A DNA stretch of 62,952 nt from Sulfurovum sp. (lineage in GTDB: Bacteria; Campylobacterota; Campylobacteria; Campylobacterales; Sulfurovaceae): positions 1-62,952 of the forward strand of contig JALTVI010000069.1 of assembly GCA_027049035.1 (NCBI GenBank), in the 5' to 3' direction. Each line of letters starts with the position of its first letter. Position 1 is the first letter of the stretch. Below are positions 52,650 through 61,263 of the stretch, piece by piece. The position numbers were made by a program, and so were the translations under genes. A model generated the notes under the pieces. It saw only the letters and a list, made by a program, of their open reading frames with translations, was not told the DNA's origin and did not search any database.

Positions 52650-54047
52650 TTAAAGCGCTTTGACGAGGTTTACAAAGGTCTCTCCGCGATGTTTGTAGGA
52701 GTTGAACTGGTCGAAACTTGCCGCTGCAGGTGAGAGCAGCGCGACGCTTTTTTCGTCGAGAACCTTGTCTATCATTGCAACGGCACTCTCAAGCGTGCCG
52801 GCCTCTTTGAGGTTGATGCCGAACTTTTGGGCAAGCGTCTTTATCTTTTGGCTGTTGGCGCCGATGCTGTAGAGGGTAAGCTCCATCGGTGCGATGAGTT
52901 CGAACAGCGGTGTAAGGTCGACGCCTTTGTCGTCACCGCCGACGATGAGGTGGATGTGACGGTCGGCATACCCTTTGACCGCCTGGATCGCCGCATCGAG
53001 GTTGGTGGCCTTGGAGTCGTTGACCCAGAGGCGCCCTTTGACATCGGTGAACTCCTCCTGACGGTGGGCATCACGCTTGAAGTGGTTGAGCAGGTCGTAG
53101 TCCGTTTCGTCAAAGAGTACTTTGGTGATGGCAAGCGAGAGGAGGGCATCTTGCAAAAAAGCACCCCGGTAGTTAAGCTTTGACGTATCGAGACCAAAGT
53201 AGTCGCAGAGAAAGTCGTTGCTGTCGTATTCGACGACAAAAGCATCGGATTTGGGCAGGTTCAGACCTTTGGGTACCAGTGCTAGCTCTCCCTCTCTCAT
53301 CGTTGTCAGCGGACGCAGCTTGTCCGCTTCGTACGCTTCTGGTGTTCCGTGCCAGTCGAGGTGGTCGGGTGTGATGGGCAGCAGCAGGTAGATGTTGGGT
53401 GAAGCGTAACGGGTATGGTGAAGCGTAAAGGAGCTTGTCTCCAGCACCCAGATGTTTGCATCAGGATCGAGCTCCGCCAGCGGCGTGCCGATGTTACCCC
53501 CGCTTACCGCACCGCGCTTTTCGAGCAGGTGTGTGAGCATCTGGGTGGTGGTGGTTTTGCCGTTGGTACCGCTGATCCAAACCGTGAACGGTTTGGATAG
53601 GTAGGAGGTAGGAGGTAGGAGGTAGGAGTGTCGGTATGCATCGCTTTGCGATGCTTCTGTTGAATTGCTCCCCGCTCCATGCCCCTTATTATCTACTATC
53701 TGCTCTCTGCTCCCTAGGAAAAAGTCGTATTCACTCAACAGGTGTTTGGCACTTTTAATGAGAGGGTGGTCTGGTTTTAGGCTGGGCGTGGTGATCTCCA
53801 GTTCGCTTGCATCGGGGTCGAAGAGGTGTGAGGGCAGAATACGGTTGCCCATATCATCGGTATAGGGCTCCTTGCAGTTGTCGTCAAAAAAGGTGCAGCC
53901 CCCGCCGAGCTTTTTGGCGATGGCTTTGGTGGTCAAACCGTAACCAAAGAGAGAGAGGCCCTCTTTGGAAAGTGAGGAATTAGGAACGAGGAATGAGGAG
54001 TTTTGGTATGCATCGCTTTGCGATGCTTTTTTTGATGGGGTATTCAT
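52650..54047 (-). CDS. murD: UDP-N-acetylmuramoylalanine-D-glutamate ligase with two in-frame repeat insertions
   Basis: 465 residues, about 40-60 longer than MurD of Campylobacter or Helicobacter. Core motifs are intact: LFGYGLTTKAI start, ATP loop SGTNGKTTTTQ, ITPDHLDWHG, and NDSKATNLDA. It adds D-glutamate to UDP-MurNAc-Ala. Two extra segments stand out: residues 7-28 (KASQSDAYQNSSF...) before LSLFGYG, and about 112-152 (REQIVDNK... EASQSDAYRHSY...) between the N-terminal domain and the ATP loop. Both come from the same heptamer-hairpin repeat in the same orientation and frame. The first provides the present N-terminus. Whether the inserts are tolerated as surface loops is inference. Confidence 0.92.
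   Translation of the reverse strand: MNTPSKKASQSDAYQNSSFLVPNSSLSKEGLSLFGYGLTTKAIAKKLGGGCTFFDDNCKEPYTDDMGNRILPSHLFDPDASELEITTPSLKPDHPLIKSAKHLLSEYDFFLGSREQIVDNKGHGAGSNSTEASQSDAYRHSYLLPPTSYLSKPFTVWISGTNGKTTTTQMLTHLLEKRGAVSGGNIGTPLAELDPDANIWVLETSSFTLHHTRYASPNIYLLLPITPDHLDWHGTPEAYEADKLRPLTTMREGELALVPKGLNLPKSDAFVVEYDSNDFLCDYFGLDTSKLNYRGAFLQDALLSLAITKVLFDETDYDLLNHFKRDAHRQEEFTDVKGRLWVNDSKATNLDAAIQAVKGYADRHIHLIVGGDDKGVDLTPLFELIAPMELTLYSIGANSQKIKTLAQKFGINLKEAGTLESAVAMIDKVLDEKSVALLSPAAASFDQFNSYKHRGETFVNLVKAL
53601..53715. repeat. Heptamer-hairpin element inside murD, second insertion
   Basis: Four GTAGGAG heptamers (53601-53628), linker TGTCGGTAT, hairpin GCATCGC-TTT-GCGATGC (53638-53654), 12-nt spacer, then seven degenerate heptamers from GCTCCCC to GCTCCCT (53667-53715). 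The whole is open in the murD frame. Confidence 0.88.
53971..54026. repeat. Heptamer-hairpin element at the murD start
   Basis: Heptamers AGTGAGG, AATTAGG, AACGAGG, AATGAGG (53971-53998), linker AGTTTTGGTAT, hairpin GCATCGC-TTT-GCGATGC (54010-54026). Same orientation and hairpin as the copy at 53601. Confidence 0.88.
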
Positions 54048-54099
54048 TGTCCGCTCTTTTATAGTATGTTTTGTGATTTTAGCACAATGTTGCTGTTTT

Positions 54100-54194
54100 C
54101 GTAGGGTGCGTAATCACGCACCTTCGAACCGTATGGTGATAGTAACGGTTATTTTTGATCAATGATATGAAGGTGCGAAATATCGCACCCTACG
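54100..54194. repeat. Double-hairpin palindromic element, copy 2
   Basis: Ends CGTAGGGTGCG (54100-54110) and CGCACCCTACG (54184-54194) pair. Inside are hairpins GGTGCGT/ACGCACC (54105-54122) and GGTGCGA/TCGCACC (54172-54189). It fills the murD-mraY interval and may be transcribed in that operon. Confidence 0.78.
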
Positions 54195-54218
54195 CGAACC
54201 CCTAAGTGCTTAACCTAA

Positions 54219-55277
54219 TTATCTAAATTTAAAGCTAATCAGCGCCAAAATATTGGCAATAAAGGCGATCATCCAAAAGCGGACGATGATCTTGTTTTCC
54301 GGCCAGCCTTTGAGTTCGAAGTGGTGGTGTATGGGGGCCATGAGGAAGACGCGTTTGCCGCGAAGTTTGAAACTGGCTACCTGGACAATGACCGAAATGG
54401 TTTCGATGACAAAGATAAAGCCAATGAGAATGAGCAGCACTTCACTTTTGCCAAGAATGGCAAGGTAGGCGAGAAAGCCGCCTATTGCAAGGCTGCCGGT
54501 ATCGCCCATGAAGATTTCAGCAGGGTAGGCGTTGTACCACAAAAAGCCCATCAGACCGCCGCCTAAGGCGGCTGCCAGGATCATAACCTCTCCGACCCCT
54601 TTGATGTTGGGGATCAGCAGGTAGCTCGAGAAGATGGCGTGTCCGGTGATGTATACGATGATACCCAGGGTAAAGAGTGCGATGATGCTTGGTACCGTGG
54701 CCAGTCCGTCGAGCCCATCGGTAAGGTTGACAGCATTGGTGGTTGCCAGGAAGATGACCACCCAGAAAAAGAGAGCGAAAAAGCCCATATCAAAAAGCGG
54801 TTTCTTATAGAAAGGGATGTAAAAGTCTGTCGGAAATCCTGTGTAGATGAGCAGTCCGGTCGCTGCTGCGGCGATGACGGCAAGCAGTGCCATTTTCCCC
54901 TTTGGAGTGAGACCTTCAAGATTGTCTCCTGAGAGAATCTTGCCAAGGTCATCCTTCATACCTACAGCACCGAAGCCGAGGAGGGTGATGATACCGCCCC
55001 AGATGTAGGGGTTTGCAAGGTTGACAGTCAGCAGTGCGGCAAGGAGTGTGCCTGTTAGAAAGACAGCACCGCCCATGGTGGCGGTTTTGCTTTTGCTCTC
55101 ATGCGCTTTGATGAATTTGCTGATAGGCTGATTGGCCTCTTTCGCTGCTGCCCAGCGGATGTACTTAGGCATCGCAATAAGGGTAAAAATGAAGGCGATC
55201 ATGAAGGCGAAGCCGGCACGTACAGTGATGTAGCCAAAAAGGTTGATATCGAAAAGTTGCGAGATGGTATAGAGCAT
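54219..55277 (-). CDS. mraY: Phospho-N-acetylmuramoyl-pentapeptide transferase
   Basis: 352 residues, ten spans. Catalytic aspartates in MKDDLGK (about 107-113) and [13 protein letters not shown], with the loop [16 protein letters not shown] near the C-terminus. It makes lipid I. Upstream of murD on the same strand, a usual cell-wall pairing. Confidence 0.96.
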   Translation of the reverse strand: MLYTISQLFDINLFGYITVRAGFAFMIAFIFTLIAMPKYIRWAAAKEANQPISKFIKAHESKSKTATMGGAVFLTGTLLAALLTVNLANPYIWGGIITLLGFGAVGMKDDLGKILSGDNLEGLTPKGKMALLAVIAAAATGLLIYTGFPTDFYIPFYKKPLFDMGFFALFFWVVIFLATTNAVNLTDGLDGLATVPSIIALFTLGIIVYITGHAIFSSYLLIPNIKGVGEVMILAAALGGGLMGFLWYNAYPAEIFMGDTGSLAIGGFLAYLAILGKSEVLLILIGFIFVIETISVIVQVASFKLRGKRVFLMAPIHHHFELKGWPENKIIVRFWMIAFIANILALISFKFR

Positions 55278-55347
55278 GACAGTCTTTCGTGTAATTTAGG
55301 TATACAAAAGCTTATTTTACTATGATTTCAATAAAAAACAGCGCATC

Positions 55348-55436
55348 GGTTGTTTCGTGCGGCACTCCGGCGCGATGCGAACGGCAAGCGCCCTTACGGG
55401 TTGGGCGCATCGCTTGTCGCACCGCACGAAACAACC
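55348..55436 (+). repeat. Structured palindromic element, copy B
   Basis: Perfect 15-bp arms GGTTGTTTCGTGCGG (55348-55362) and CCGCACGAAACAACC (55422-55436). Inside, GCGATGCG can pair with CGCATCGC, and the core CGCCCTTACGGGTTG matches copy A at 12706-12793. It ends 26 nt before the gpmI start codon, on the same strand as gpmI. Confidence 0.78.
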
Positions 55437-55462
55437 TTTGGTTAGCTGACGGGACAAATGGT

Positions 55463-56944
55463 ATGGATATACAGAAGACACTGCTAATTATTACTGACGG
55501 CATCGGCTATAAACCGGAGAGTGCCTGCAACGCGTTTACTGATGCAGAGAAACCGACCTACGATGCACTGGAAAACGTTCCCAAGGCACTCATCTCCACC
55601 TATGGGTTAAGTGTGGGGCTTCCGGAAGGCCAAATGGGCAACTCTGAAGTAGGACATATGACGATCGGTTCGGGCAGGGTGCTTTACCAGGATCTGGTCA
55701 AAATTTCTTTGGCGCTGGAGGATGGCAGCATTGAACAGAACGAGGTGCTTAAAAACATTCTTGAAACCAGCGACCGGGTGCACCTGATCGGGCTGATGAG
55801 TGACGGCGGGGTACATTCGCATATCGAACATACGATAGGGTTTGCCAAATTGGCCAAGGCAAGAGGTAAAAAGGTCTTTTTGCATCTCATCACAGACGGA
55901 AGGGATGTTAGCCCTACTTCTGCAGTGCAGTATCTGGAACAGGTCGAAGCGATCTGCGATGAGGATATTCAGATCGCAACCATCGGCGGGCGCTTCTATA
56001 CGATGGACAGAGACAACCGCTGGGAGCGTGTCGAAAAGGGCTACCGTGCCATCGCAGAGGCTACTCCCAAGACCGATCTCTCCCCCAAAGCGTACATCGA
56101 GGCAAGTTACGAGAAGGGTGAGACCGACGAGTTCATCGAGCCGGTTGCTTTTACAGGATATGAGGGGATGAAAGAGGGAGATGCGGTCATCGTGACCAAC
56201 TTCCGCTCCGACAGGGTGCGTGAAATTACGACGGCTCTGGGAGATCCCGACTTCAATGCATTCGAGCGTAGCTACATTCCGCTGCACATTGCGACGATGA
56301 CACAGTATGACGCATCCTTTCCCTACCCGGTGCTCTTCCCCAAAGAGGCACCCAAAAACACACTTGCAGAGGTGATTGCCAATGCCGGGCTGCGACAGCT
56401 GCATACAGCGGAGACCGAGAAGTATGCGCATGTGACATTCTTTCTAAACGGCGGCATTGAAGAGCCGATGGTAGGGGAGAGCCGTGTGCTCATTCCAAGT
56501 CCTGACGTGAAGACTTACGACCTCAAACCGGAGATGTCCGCACCGGAAGTGGGGGATGCGGTACGTACGGCGATGGATGAGGCGTACGACTTTATTGTGG
56601 TCAACTTCGCCAACGGTGATATGGTGGGCCATACCGGAAACTACGAAGCGGCAAAAAAGGCGGTGGAAGCGGTCGATACAGAGCTCGGAAAGATCGTCGC
56701 CAAAGCCAAAGAGGCAGGCTATGCCATCGTGCTTACCTCCGACCACGGCAACTGTGAAGAGATGTGTGACGGCGAGGGGCATGTGCTGACAAACCATACG
56801 GTGGGCGATGTCTGGTGCTACATTCTTGCTGATGGTGTTGATAAGGTCAAGGAGGGTGGCGGACTCAACAATGTCGCGCCTACGGTACTTAAACTGATGG
56901 GCTTGCCGATTCCGGATGAGATGGATGAACCGCTGATTGCATAG
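55463..56944 (+). CDS. gpmI: 2,3-bisphosphoglycerate-independent phosphoglycerate mutase
   Basis: 493 residues from ATG 55463; the open frame extends upstream through the structured element but that part is not family sequence. Metal ligand D12 (ITDGIGY), catalytic S61 in [14 protein letters not shown], late motif SDHGNCEEM. It interconverts 3- and 2-phosphoglycerate, complementing gap-pgk-tpiA. RBS is weak (GGGAC). Confidence 0.94.
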   Translation: MDIQKTLLIITDGIGYKPESACNAFTDAEKPTYDALENVPKALISTYGLSVGLPEGQMGNSEVGHMTIGSGRVLYQDLVKISLALEDGSIEQNEVLKNILETSDRVHLIGLMSDGGVHSHIEHTIGFAKLAKARGKKVFLHLITDGRDVSPTSAVQYLEQVEAICDEDIQIATIGGRFYTMDRDNRWERVEKGYRAIAEATPKTDLSPKAYIEASYEKGETDEFIEPVAFTGYEGMKEGDAVIVTNFRSDRVREITTALGDPDFNAFERSYIPLHIATMTQYDASFPYPVLFPKEAPKNTLAEVIANAGLRQLHTAETEKYAHVTFFLNGGIEEPMVGESRVLIPSPDVKTYDLKPEMSAPEVGDAVRTAMDEAYDFIVVNFANGDMVGHTGNYEAAKKAVEAVDTELGKIVAKAKEAGYAIVLTSDHGNCEEMCDGEGHVLTNHTVGDVWCYILADGVDKVKEGGGLNNVAPTVLKLMGLPIPDEMDEPLIA

Positions 56945-57026
56945 CGCTCCCATTTTTTGGTACAATGGTGCAATAGATCCTTGGGGCACTGCCCCCTGAT
57001 AGAATGTATAGATGAGGTTGCACGCA

Positions 57027-57365
57027 ATGGAAAAACGTATCAAAGAGTCGGTAGGTACCCTGCTGGCGCATATTATCAAAGTAGATCATCGTGACATAGA
57101 GAAAGAGGCACCGCTCTTTTGTGAGATCATGGGACAGAATTTCGACTGCACTGAGGAGGAGGCGCGGGCTTTTCTTGAAGAGGTAATCGACAAGGAGTAT
57201 GATCTGGACAAGCATATTGATATTATCAACCAGGCGCTTTGTGAAGACAAACTTTCAAAGTACCATCTGCTCGAACAGCTCAACCATATTATCTACTCGG
57301 ATAAGATCAGTGAAGAGGATTATAAGATCTTCGAAGATATTAAAGAGCGGCTCTTTAGCTGCTGA
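57027..57365 (+). CDS. TerB-like acidic helical protein
   Basis: 112 residues, all helical, acidic, resembling the TerB/DUF533 fold: RIKESVGTLLAHIIKVDHRD at 4-23 and FDCTEEEARAFLEEVIDKEY in the middle. TerB-type proteins bind metals in stress systems, but single-domain relatives are widespread and uncharacterised. Between gpmI and fabG. Confidence 0.65.
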   Translation: MEKRIKESVGTLLAHIIKVDHRDIEKEAPLFCEIMGQNFDCTEEEARAFLEEVIDKEYDLDKHIDIINQALCEDKLSKYHLLEQLNHIIYSDKISEEDYKIFEDIKERLFSC

Positions 57366-57409
57366 GTCTCTGACACAGTCATATACATCATACAACAGAA
57401 AGGAAGTAA

Positions 57410-58153
57410 ATGAAATTTTCGGGAAAGAATGTACTCGTAACAGGTGCAAGCCGTGGTATCGGTGCGCAGATTGCCAAAACATTGGCAGAGATGGGCCTGA
57501 AGGTATGGGTGAATTACCGCAGCGGAGAGGCTGAGGCAACGGCGGTCAAAGCGGAGATTGAAAGCGCCGGCGGTCAGGCGGAGACCATCGGGTTCGATGT
57601 CAGCGACGAGGCGGCATTCGTTGCAGCCGTCAAGGAGATCGTTGCAGCGGACGGAGAGCTCAGTTACCTGGTCAACAATGCAGGTATCACCAAAGATGGT
57701 CTGGCGATGCGTATGAAGACAGAAGCTTTCATGGATGTCATTGAAGCCAACCTCAAGTCAACTTTCATCGGATGCCGTGAAGCACTGAAGGTGATGGGCA
57801 AAAAGCGTTTCGGTTCGGTAGTGAACATCGCCTCCATCGTCGGTGAGACAGGCAATGCGGGACAGACCAACTACAGTGCCAGCAAGGGCGGTACCATCGC
57901 GATGACAAAGAGCTTCGCACTTGAAGCGGCGCCGCGAAACATCCGCTACAATACGATCACTCCGGGCTTCATCGCCACAGAGATGACCGACGTACTCAAA
58001 GATGAGGTTAAGGAGGCGTTCATTGCCAAGATCCCTCTGGGACGTTTTGGTGAACCAAGAGAGGTCGCCGAAGCGGTCGCCTTCCTGCTTTCAGACCACG
58101 CTTCCTACATTACCGGAGAGACACTGAAGGTCAATGGCGGGATGTTTATGTAA
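57410..58153 (+). CDS. fabG: 3-oxoacyl-ACP reductase
   Basis: 247 residues, short-chain dehydrogenase. Cofactor loop TGASRGIGAQIA (10-21), NNAGIT, and catalytic Y-x3-K in TNYSASKGG. Uses NADPH in fatty-acid elongation. RBS AAGGAA. A 34-bp palindrome overlaps its stop codon. Confidence 0.95.
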   Translation: MKFSGKNVLVTGASRGIGAQIAKTLAEMGLKVWVNYRSGEAEATAVKAEIESAGGQAETIGFDVSDEAAFVAAVKEIVAADGELSYLVNNAGITKDGLAMRMKTEAFMDVIEANLKSTFIGCREALKVMGKKRFGSVVNIASIVGETGNAGQTNYSASKGGTIAMTKSFALEAAPRNIRYNTITPGFIATEMTDVLKDEVKEAFIAKIPLGRFGEPREVAEAVAFLLSDHASYITGETLKVNGGMFM

Positions 58154-58178
58154 TACGGCATATGCCGTATTACATAAA
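58145..58178. terminator. Perfect 34-bp palindrome at the fabG end
   Basis: Arms TTTATGTAATACGGCAT and its exact reverse complement meet at 58161/58162 with no spacer, and include the last fabG codons and the stop. It would form a long hairpin and probably ends or stabilises fabG mRNA, although no T run follows. Confidence 0.6.
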
Positions 58179-58179
58179 A

Positions 58180-58307
58180 GTGAGGAGTGAAGAGTGAAGA
58201 GTGAAGAGTGTCGGTATGCTTTCTCGCAGAGAAAGCTTTTATTGATAATAGAGGCATCGCAAAGCGATGCAAACCAAAACTATTCACTATTCACTATTCA
58301 CTATTCA
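58180..58307. repeat. Two facing heptamer-hairpin elements
   Basis: Left copy: GTGAGGA plus three GTGAAGA (58180-58207), linker GTGTCGGTAT, hairpin GCTTTCTC-GCA-GAGAAAGC (58218-58236). Right copy, inverted: hairpin GCATCGC-AAA-GCGATGC (58254-58270), linker AAACCAAAA, four CTATTCA (58280-58307). The right copy is open in the frame of the next gene. Confidence 0.9.
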
Positions 58308-58323
58308 CTCACCAGAGATGTAT

Positions 58324-58983
58324 ATGTCCGCTAAACTCCTCCTCCTCGAAGACGACCGTCTCTTCAATGAAACCCTGCAGGATTTTCTCGAAGAGGAGGG
58401 ATTCGATGTAGATGTAGCGCTTGATCCCTACACGGCACTCGACTTGACCTATGAGCGTACCTACGATCTCTATCTGTTCGATGTGAACCTCCCGTATGAG
58501 AGCGGGTTCGATCTGCTTGGCAAACTGCGCCAGAGCAACGACATGACCCCTGCCATTTTTCTCACTTCACGAGAAGACAAGGACTCTTTGCGCGAAGGTT
58601 TCGAGCGTGGAGCGGATGACTACCTCAGAAAACCGGTCGATCTTGACGAACTTCTGCTACGTATCCGTGCAGTACTCCGCCGTCAGGTGCGCCAGGAGCG
58701 TATCGAGATCGGCTCCTACATACTCGATATGGTCGCCAAGACACTCTACAAAGATGCAAAAGCGGTCGATGTGAGCAAGAAGACGGTCGAATTGCTTCAG
58801 CTGCTCATCGAAGCGGGTGGTGAAGTGGTTACCACAGAAACGATAAAAGAGAGACTCTGGGCGGCGGGACAGAGTGCCAGTGACGGATCGCTTCGTGTCT
58901 ACATCACCCAGCTTAAAAAGCATTTCCCAAATGCCATTGTCAATGTGCGGGGTGTTGGATACAAGTGGTCCCATGAGGTGTAG
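58324..58983 (+). CDS. OmpR-family response regulator
   Basis: 219 residues from ATG 58324. Receiver with D10-D11, phospho-acceptor D53 (LFDVNLP) and lysine in LRKPVD; C-terminal winged helix with SDGSLRVYITQLKKHF. An ATG two codons earlier is equally possible. A longer frame from 58267 would add repeat-encoded residues (IHYSLFTIHS) and is less likely. It resembles CprR-type regulators of Campylobacter. The kinase follows directly. Confidence 0.9.
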   Translation: MSAKLLLLEDDRLFNETLQDFLEEEGFDVDVALDPYTALDLTYERTYDLYLFDVNLPYESGFDLLGKLRQSNDMTPAIFLTSREDKDSLREGFERGADDYLRKPVDLDELLLRIRAVLRRQVRQERIEIGSYILDMVAKTLYKDAKAVDVSKKTVELLQLLIEAGGEVVTTETIKERLWAAGQSASDGSLRVYITQLKKHFPNAIVNVRGVGYKWSHEV

Positions 58984-59820
58984 ATGAGAAAGCAAACCTG
59001 CCTGGCAACATTGGGGTATGTGCTCAGTGTGGCAATGCTATTGAGTTTTGTCTACTGGTTTATGAAGAACGAGGGATTTGACGAAAGCTCGTTTTTGGTT
59101 GCAAGTATCTTCGTACTGCTGCTGAGTGTGGGGTGGGGGTATGTCATCGCTTCGCATCTGCTGGTACCGCAGAAGAGAACACAGGAGCATCTGCTGCACC
59201 TGACCAAAGAGATCGTGCACGAGCTCAATCTTCCGCTGGCGACCATTCAGGCGAACGGCAGTATGCTGCGACGCAATATAGAAGATGAAAAGGCGCAAAA
59301 GCGGCTGGCACGTATCGAAGATGCCGCAAAACGCCTCTCAAGGCTCTATGACGAGCTGGTCTACACCATCAAAAAGGAGATGCACGAGATCGAGCGTGAA
59401 ACGTTTGACCTGAAAGCTCTTGTAGAAGAGCGGGCGGCTGTCTTTAAAGAGCAGGGGCGAAACCTTTTTGTGCTCAACCTGCTTCCCTGTATGGTGCATA
59501 CCGACCGTATCGGCTTCGAGCAGATCTTCGACAACCTTGTCGGCAATGCGATGAAGTACTCCTCAAAAGAGGCACCCATCGACATTATCCTGAAGCCTCC
59601 GTTTTTGAAGATTGTCGACCGCGGTATAGGTATGGATGAGGGGCAGATTGTGAAGATTTACGAAAAGTACTACCAGGAGGACAGCAGCAAAGAGGGACAG
59701 GGGATCGGTCTGGCGCTGGTAAAGGCGTATTGTGACCGTGAGAATATCGCAATCCAGATAGAATCCCGAAAGCAAGAGGGTACGACGGTGACACTTAATC
59801 TGCGTGACATTACCGTTTAG
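58984..59820 (+). CDS. Sensor histidine kinase
   Basis: 278 residues. Two membrane helices (about 9-26 and 37-57) with a very short external loop, phospho-histidine H79 in KEIVHELNLPL, N box in FDNLVGNAMKYSS, and G box GQGIGLALVKAY. The small loop suggests sensing in or near the membrane. It starts directly after the regulator stop, forming a two-component pair. Confidence 0.9.
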   Translation: MRKQTCLATLGYVLSVAMLLSFVYWFMKNEGFDESSFLVASIFVLLLSVGWGYVIASHLLVPQKRTQEHLLHLTKEIVHELNLPLATIQANGSMLRRNIEDEKAQKRLARIEDAAKRLSRLYDELVYTIKKEMHEIERETFDLKALVEERAAVFKEQGRNLFVLNLLPCMVHTDRIGFEQIFDNLVGNAMKYSSKEAPIDIILKPPFLKIVDRGIGMDEGQIVKIYEKYYQEDSSKEGQGIGLALVKAYCDRENIAIQIESRKQEGTTVTLNLRDITV

Positions 59821-59852
59821 GCTGCTATGGTATACTTTCCCAAGAGAGGTGA

Positions 59853-60755
59853 ATGATGATACGGGTAATACTCAACGGAAAAAAAGCACTGGATGAACTC
59901 TTTCGTGAAGCGGTGATGCAGCTTCGACAAGAGGGAGCGCAGATAGAGGTGCGTGTTACCTGGGAGAAGGGTGATGCCCAGCGCATGGTGCATGAAGCGA
60001 GCAGAGACGGCGCGGAGCGCATTGTCGTAGCCGGTGGTGACGGCTCACTCAACGAAGCGGTCAACGGGCTGGCCACACTGCCGAAGGAGGCGCGTCTGCC
60101 GATGGCGATCGTGCCGATGGGAACAGCGAACGACTTCGCCACTGCCTGCGAGATCCCCTGCTCGCCGCTTGAAGCGCTGCGCCTTGCCATCGAGGGAGAA
60201 GCGCATCCTGTCGACATCGTACGTGCCAACGAGCGCTACTTTCTCAATGTCGCCTCCAGCGGTTTCGGAGCGCAGATCGTTGCCGATACGCCGCCGTCTC
60301 TGAAAAACTTCCTTGGCGGGGGTGCCTATACCCTTTCGGCAGTCATCAAGGCGCTTAACTTCACCAGCCATAACGGTCGGCTGCGCTCCGACGATCTTGA
60401 TATCGAAGGCAAGTCTATTGCAGGGCTTGTCTGCAACGGCAGGCAGGCGGGCGGCGGGCAGCTCATCGCCCCTACAGCCTACATCGATGACGGGCTGCTG
60501 GATATCGTGGTGATACTGGAGTTTCCGCTGGTCGACCTTGGTCAGGTGATTGCCGAAATCATCGACTATGAACACTCGGGAACCTATGTCAAGCGTTACC
60601 GGAAGACATGGGTGGAGTCCATCCCCTACCAGCGCCGTTCGGTCAACCTTGACGGCGAGCCCTACGAGGCAGATACGATCCGCTTCGAGATAGTGCCGCA
60701 TGCGATTGAGCTGGTACTTCCCAAAGGGTGCCCTACGCTCAAACCCAAAGTATAG
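59853..60755 (+). CDS. YegS/DAGK-type lipid kinase
   Basis: 300 residues. The diacylglycerol-kinase catalytic motif VVAGGDGSLNEAVNGLA (about 57-73) and GTANDFA (about 90-96) are clear, with the late DGEPYEA. It phosphorylates a lipid (phosphatidylglycerol or diacylglycerol). Start at the first or second ATG (59853 or 59856). Confidence 0.88.
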   Translation: MMIRVILNGKKALDELFREAVMQLRQEGAQIEVRVTWEKGDAQRMVHEASRDGAERIVVAGGDGSLNEAVNGLATLPKEARLPMAIVPMGTANDFATACEIPCSPLEALRLAIEGEAHPVDIVRANERYFLNVASSGFGAQIVADTPPSLKNFLGGGAYTLSAVIKALNFTSHNGRLRSDDLDIEGKSIAGLVCNGRQAGGGQLIAPTAYIDDGLLDIVVILEFPLVDLGQVIAEIIDYEHSGTYVKRYRKTWVESIPYQRRSVNLDGEPYEADTIRFEIVPHAIELVLPKGCPTLKPKV

Positions 60756-60813
60756 CGGCTTATAATCAAAGTTCCAATATAATCGCAGAAGCAATATCTG
60801 CAAAAGAGGTCCA

Positions 60814-61263
60814 ATGCCAGTAGAACAGATCAAACATATCGTCGATTACGGAATTATCGGCTTTTTGCTCTTTTTGAGCTTTCTTACTTTCGCGTTCGCT
60901 ATCGAGCGTCTGCTATTCTACCGCAGCGTAAAGCTGGAGGAGTACAGCCACATCAAGGCGCTTGAGCTCGACCTTGGCAAGCACCTCTCGACCATCGCAT
61001 CCATCGGTGTCAATGCGCCCTACATCGGTCTGCTTGGAACGGTATTGGCGATCATCCTTACTTTCTACATCATCGGTGAGCAGGCAAACGATGTCAATGC
61101 GGGCGAGATCATGAAACACCTCGCACTTGCGCTCAAGGCGACTGCGGCGGGGCTGGTTGTGGCCATTCCAGCAACGGCAATCTACAATGCCCTGTTGACA
61201 AAGGTTGACAAGCTGATCGCGCAGTGGGAGATTTTGCGTGACGAGGGGAAACTGCGCGGATGA
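60814..61263 (+). CDS. exbB: ExbB, TonB-system proton channel subunit
   Basis: 149 residues with three spans. ASIGVNAPYIGLLGTVLAII (about 66-85) and LALKATAAGLVVAIPATAIYN (about 106-126) are diagnostic MotA/TolQ/ExbB segments. It is the short form usual in Campylobacterota. Overlaps exbD by 4 nt. Confidence 0.93.
   Translation: MPVEQIKHIVDYGIIGFLLFLSFLTFAFAIERLLFYRSVKLEEYSHIKALELDLGKHLSTIASIGVNAPYIGLLGTVLAIILTFYIIGEQANDVNAGEIMKHLALALKATAAGLVVAIPATAIYNALLTKVDKLIAQWEILRDEGKLRG

Noticed and set aside
55348-55436. Integron attC site
   Set aside because: Outer ends do not show the RYYYAAC/GTTRRRY pair in the right arrangement, and no integrase or cassette array is nearby.
55322-55462. N-terminal extension of gpmI
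   Set aside because: It is translated structured element; the GpmI fold begins at [13 protein letters not shown].
58267-58323. N-terminal extension of the response regulator
   Set aside because: The extra residues are translated heptamer repeat; the receiver fold begins at MSAKLLLLED.
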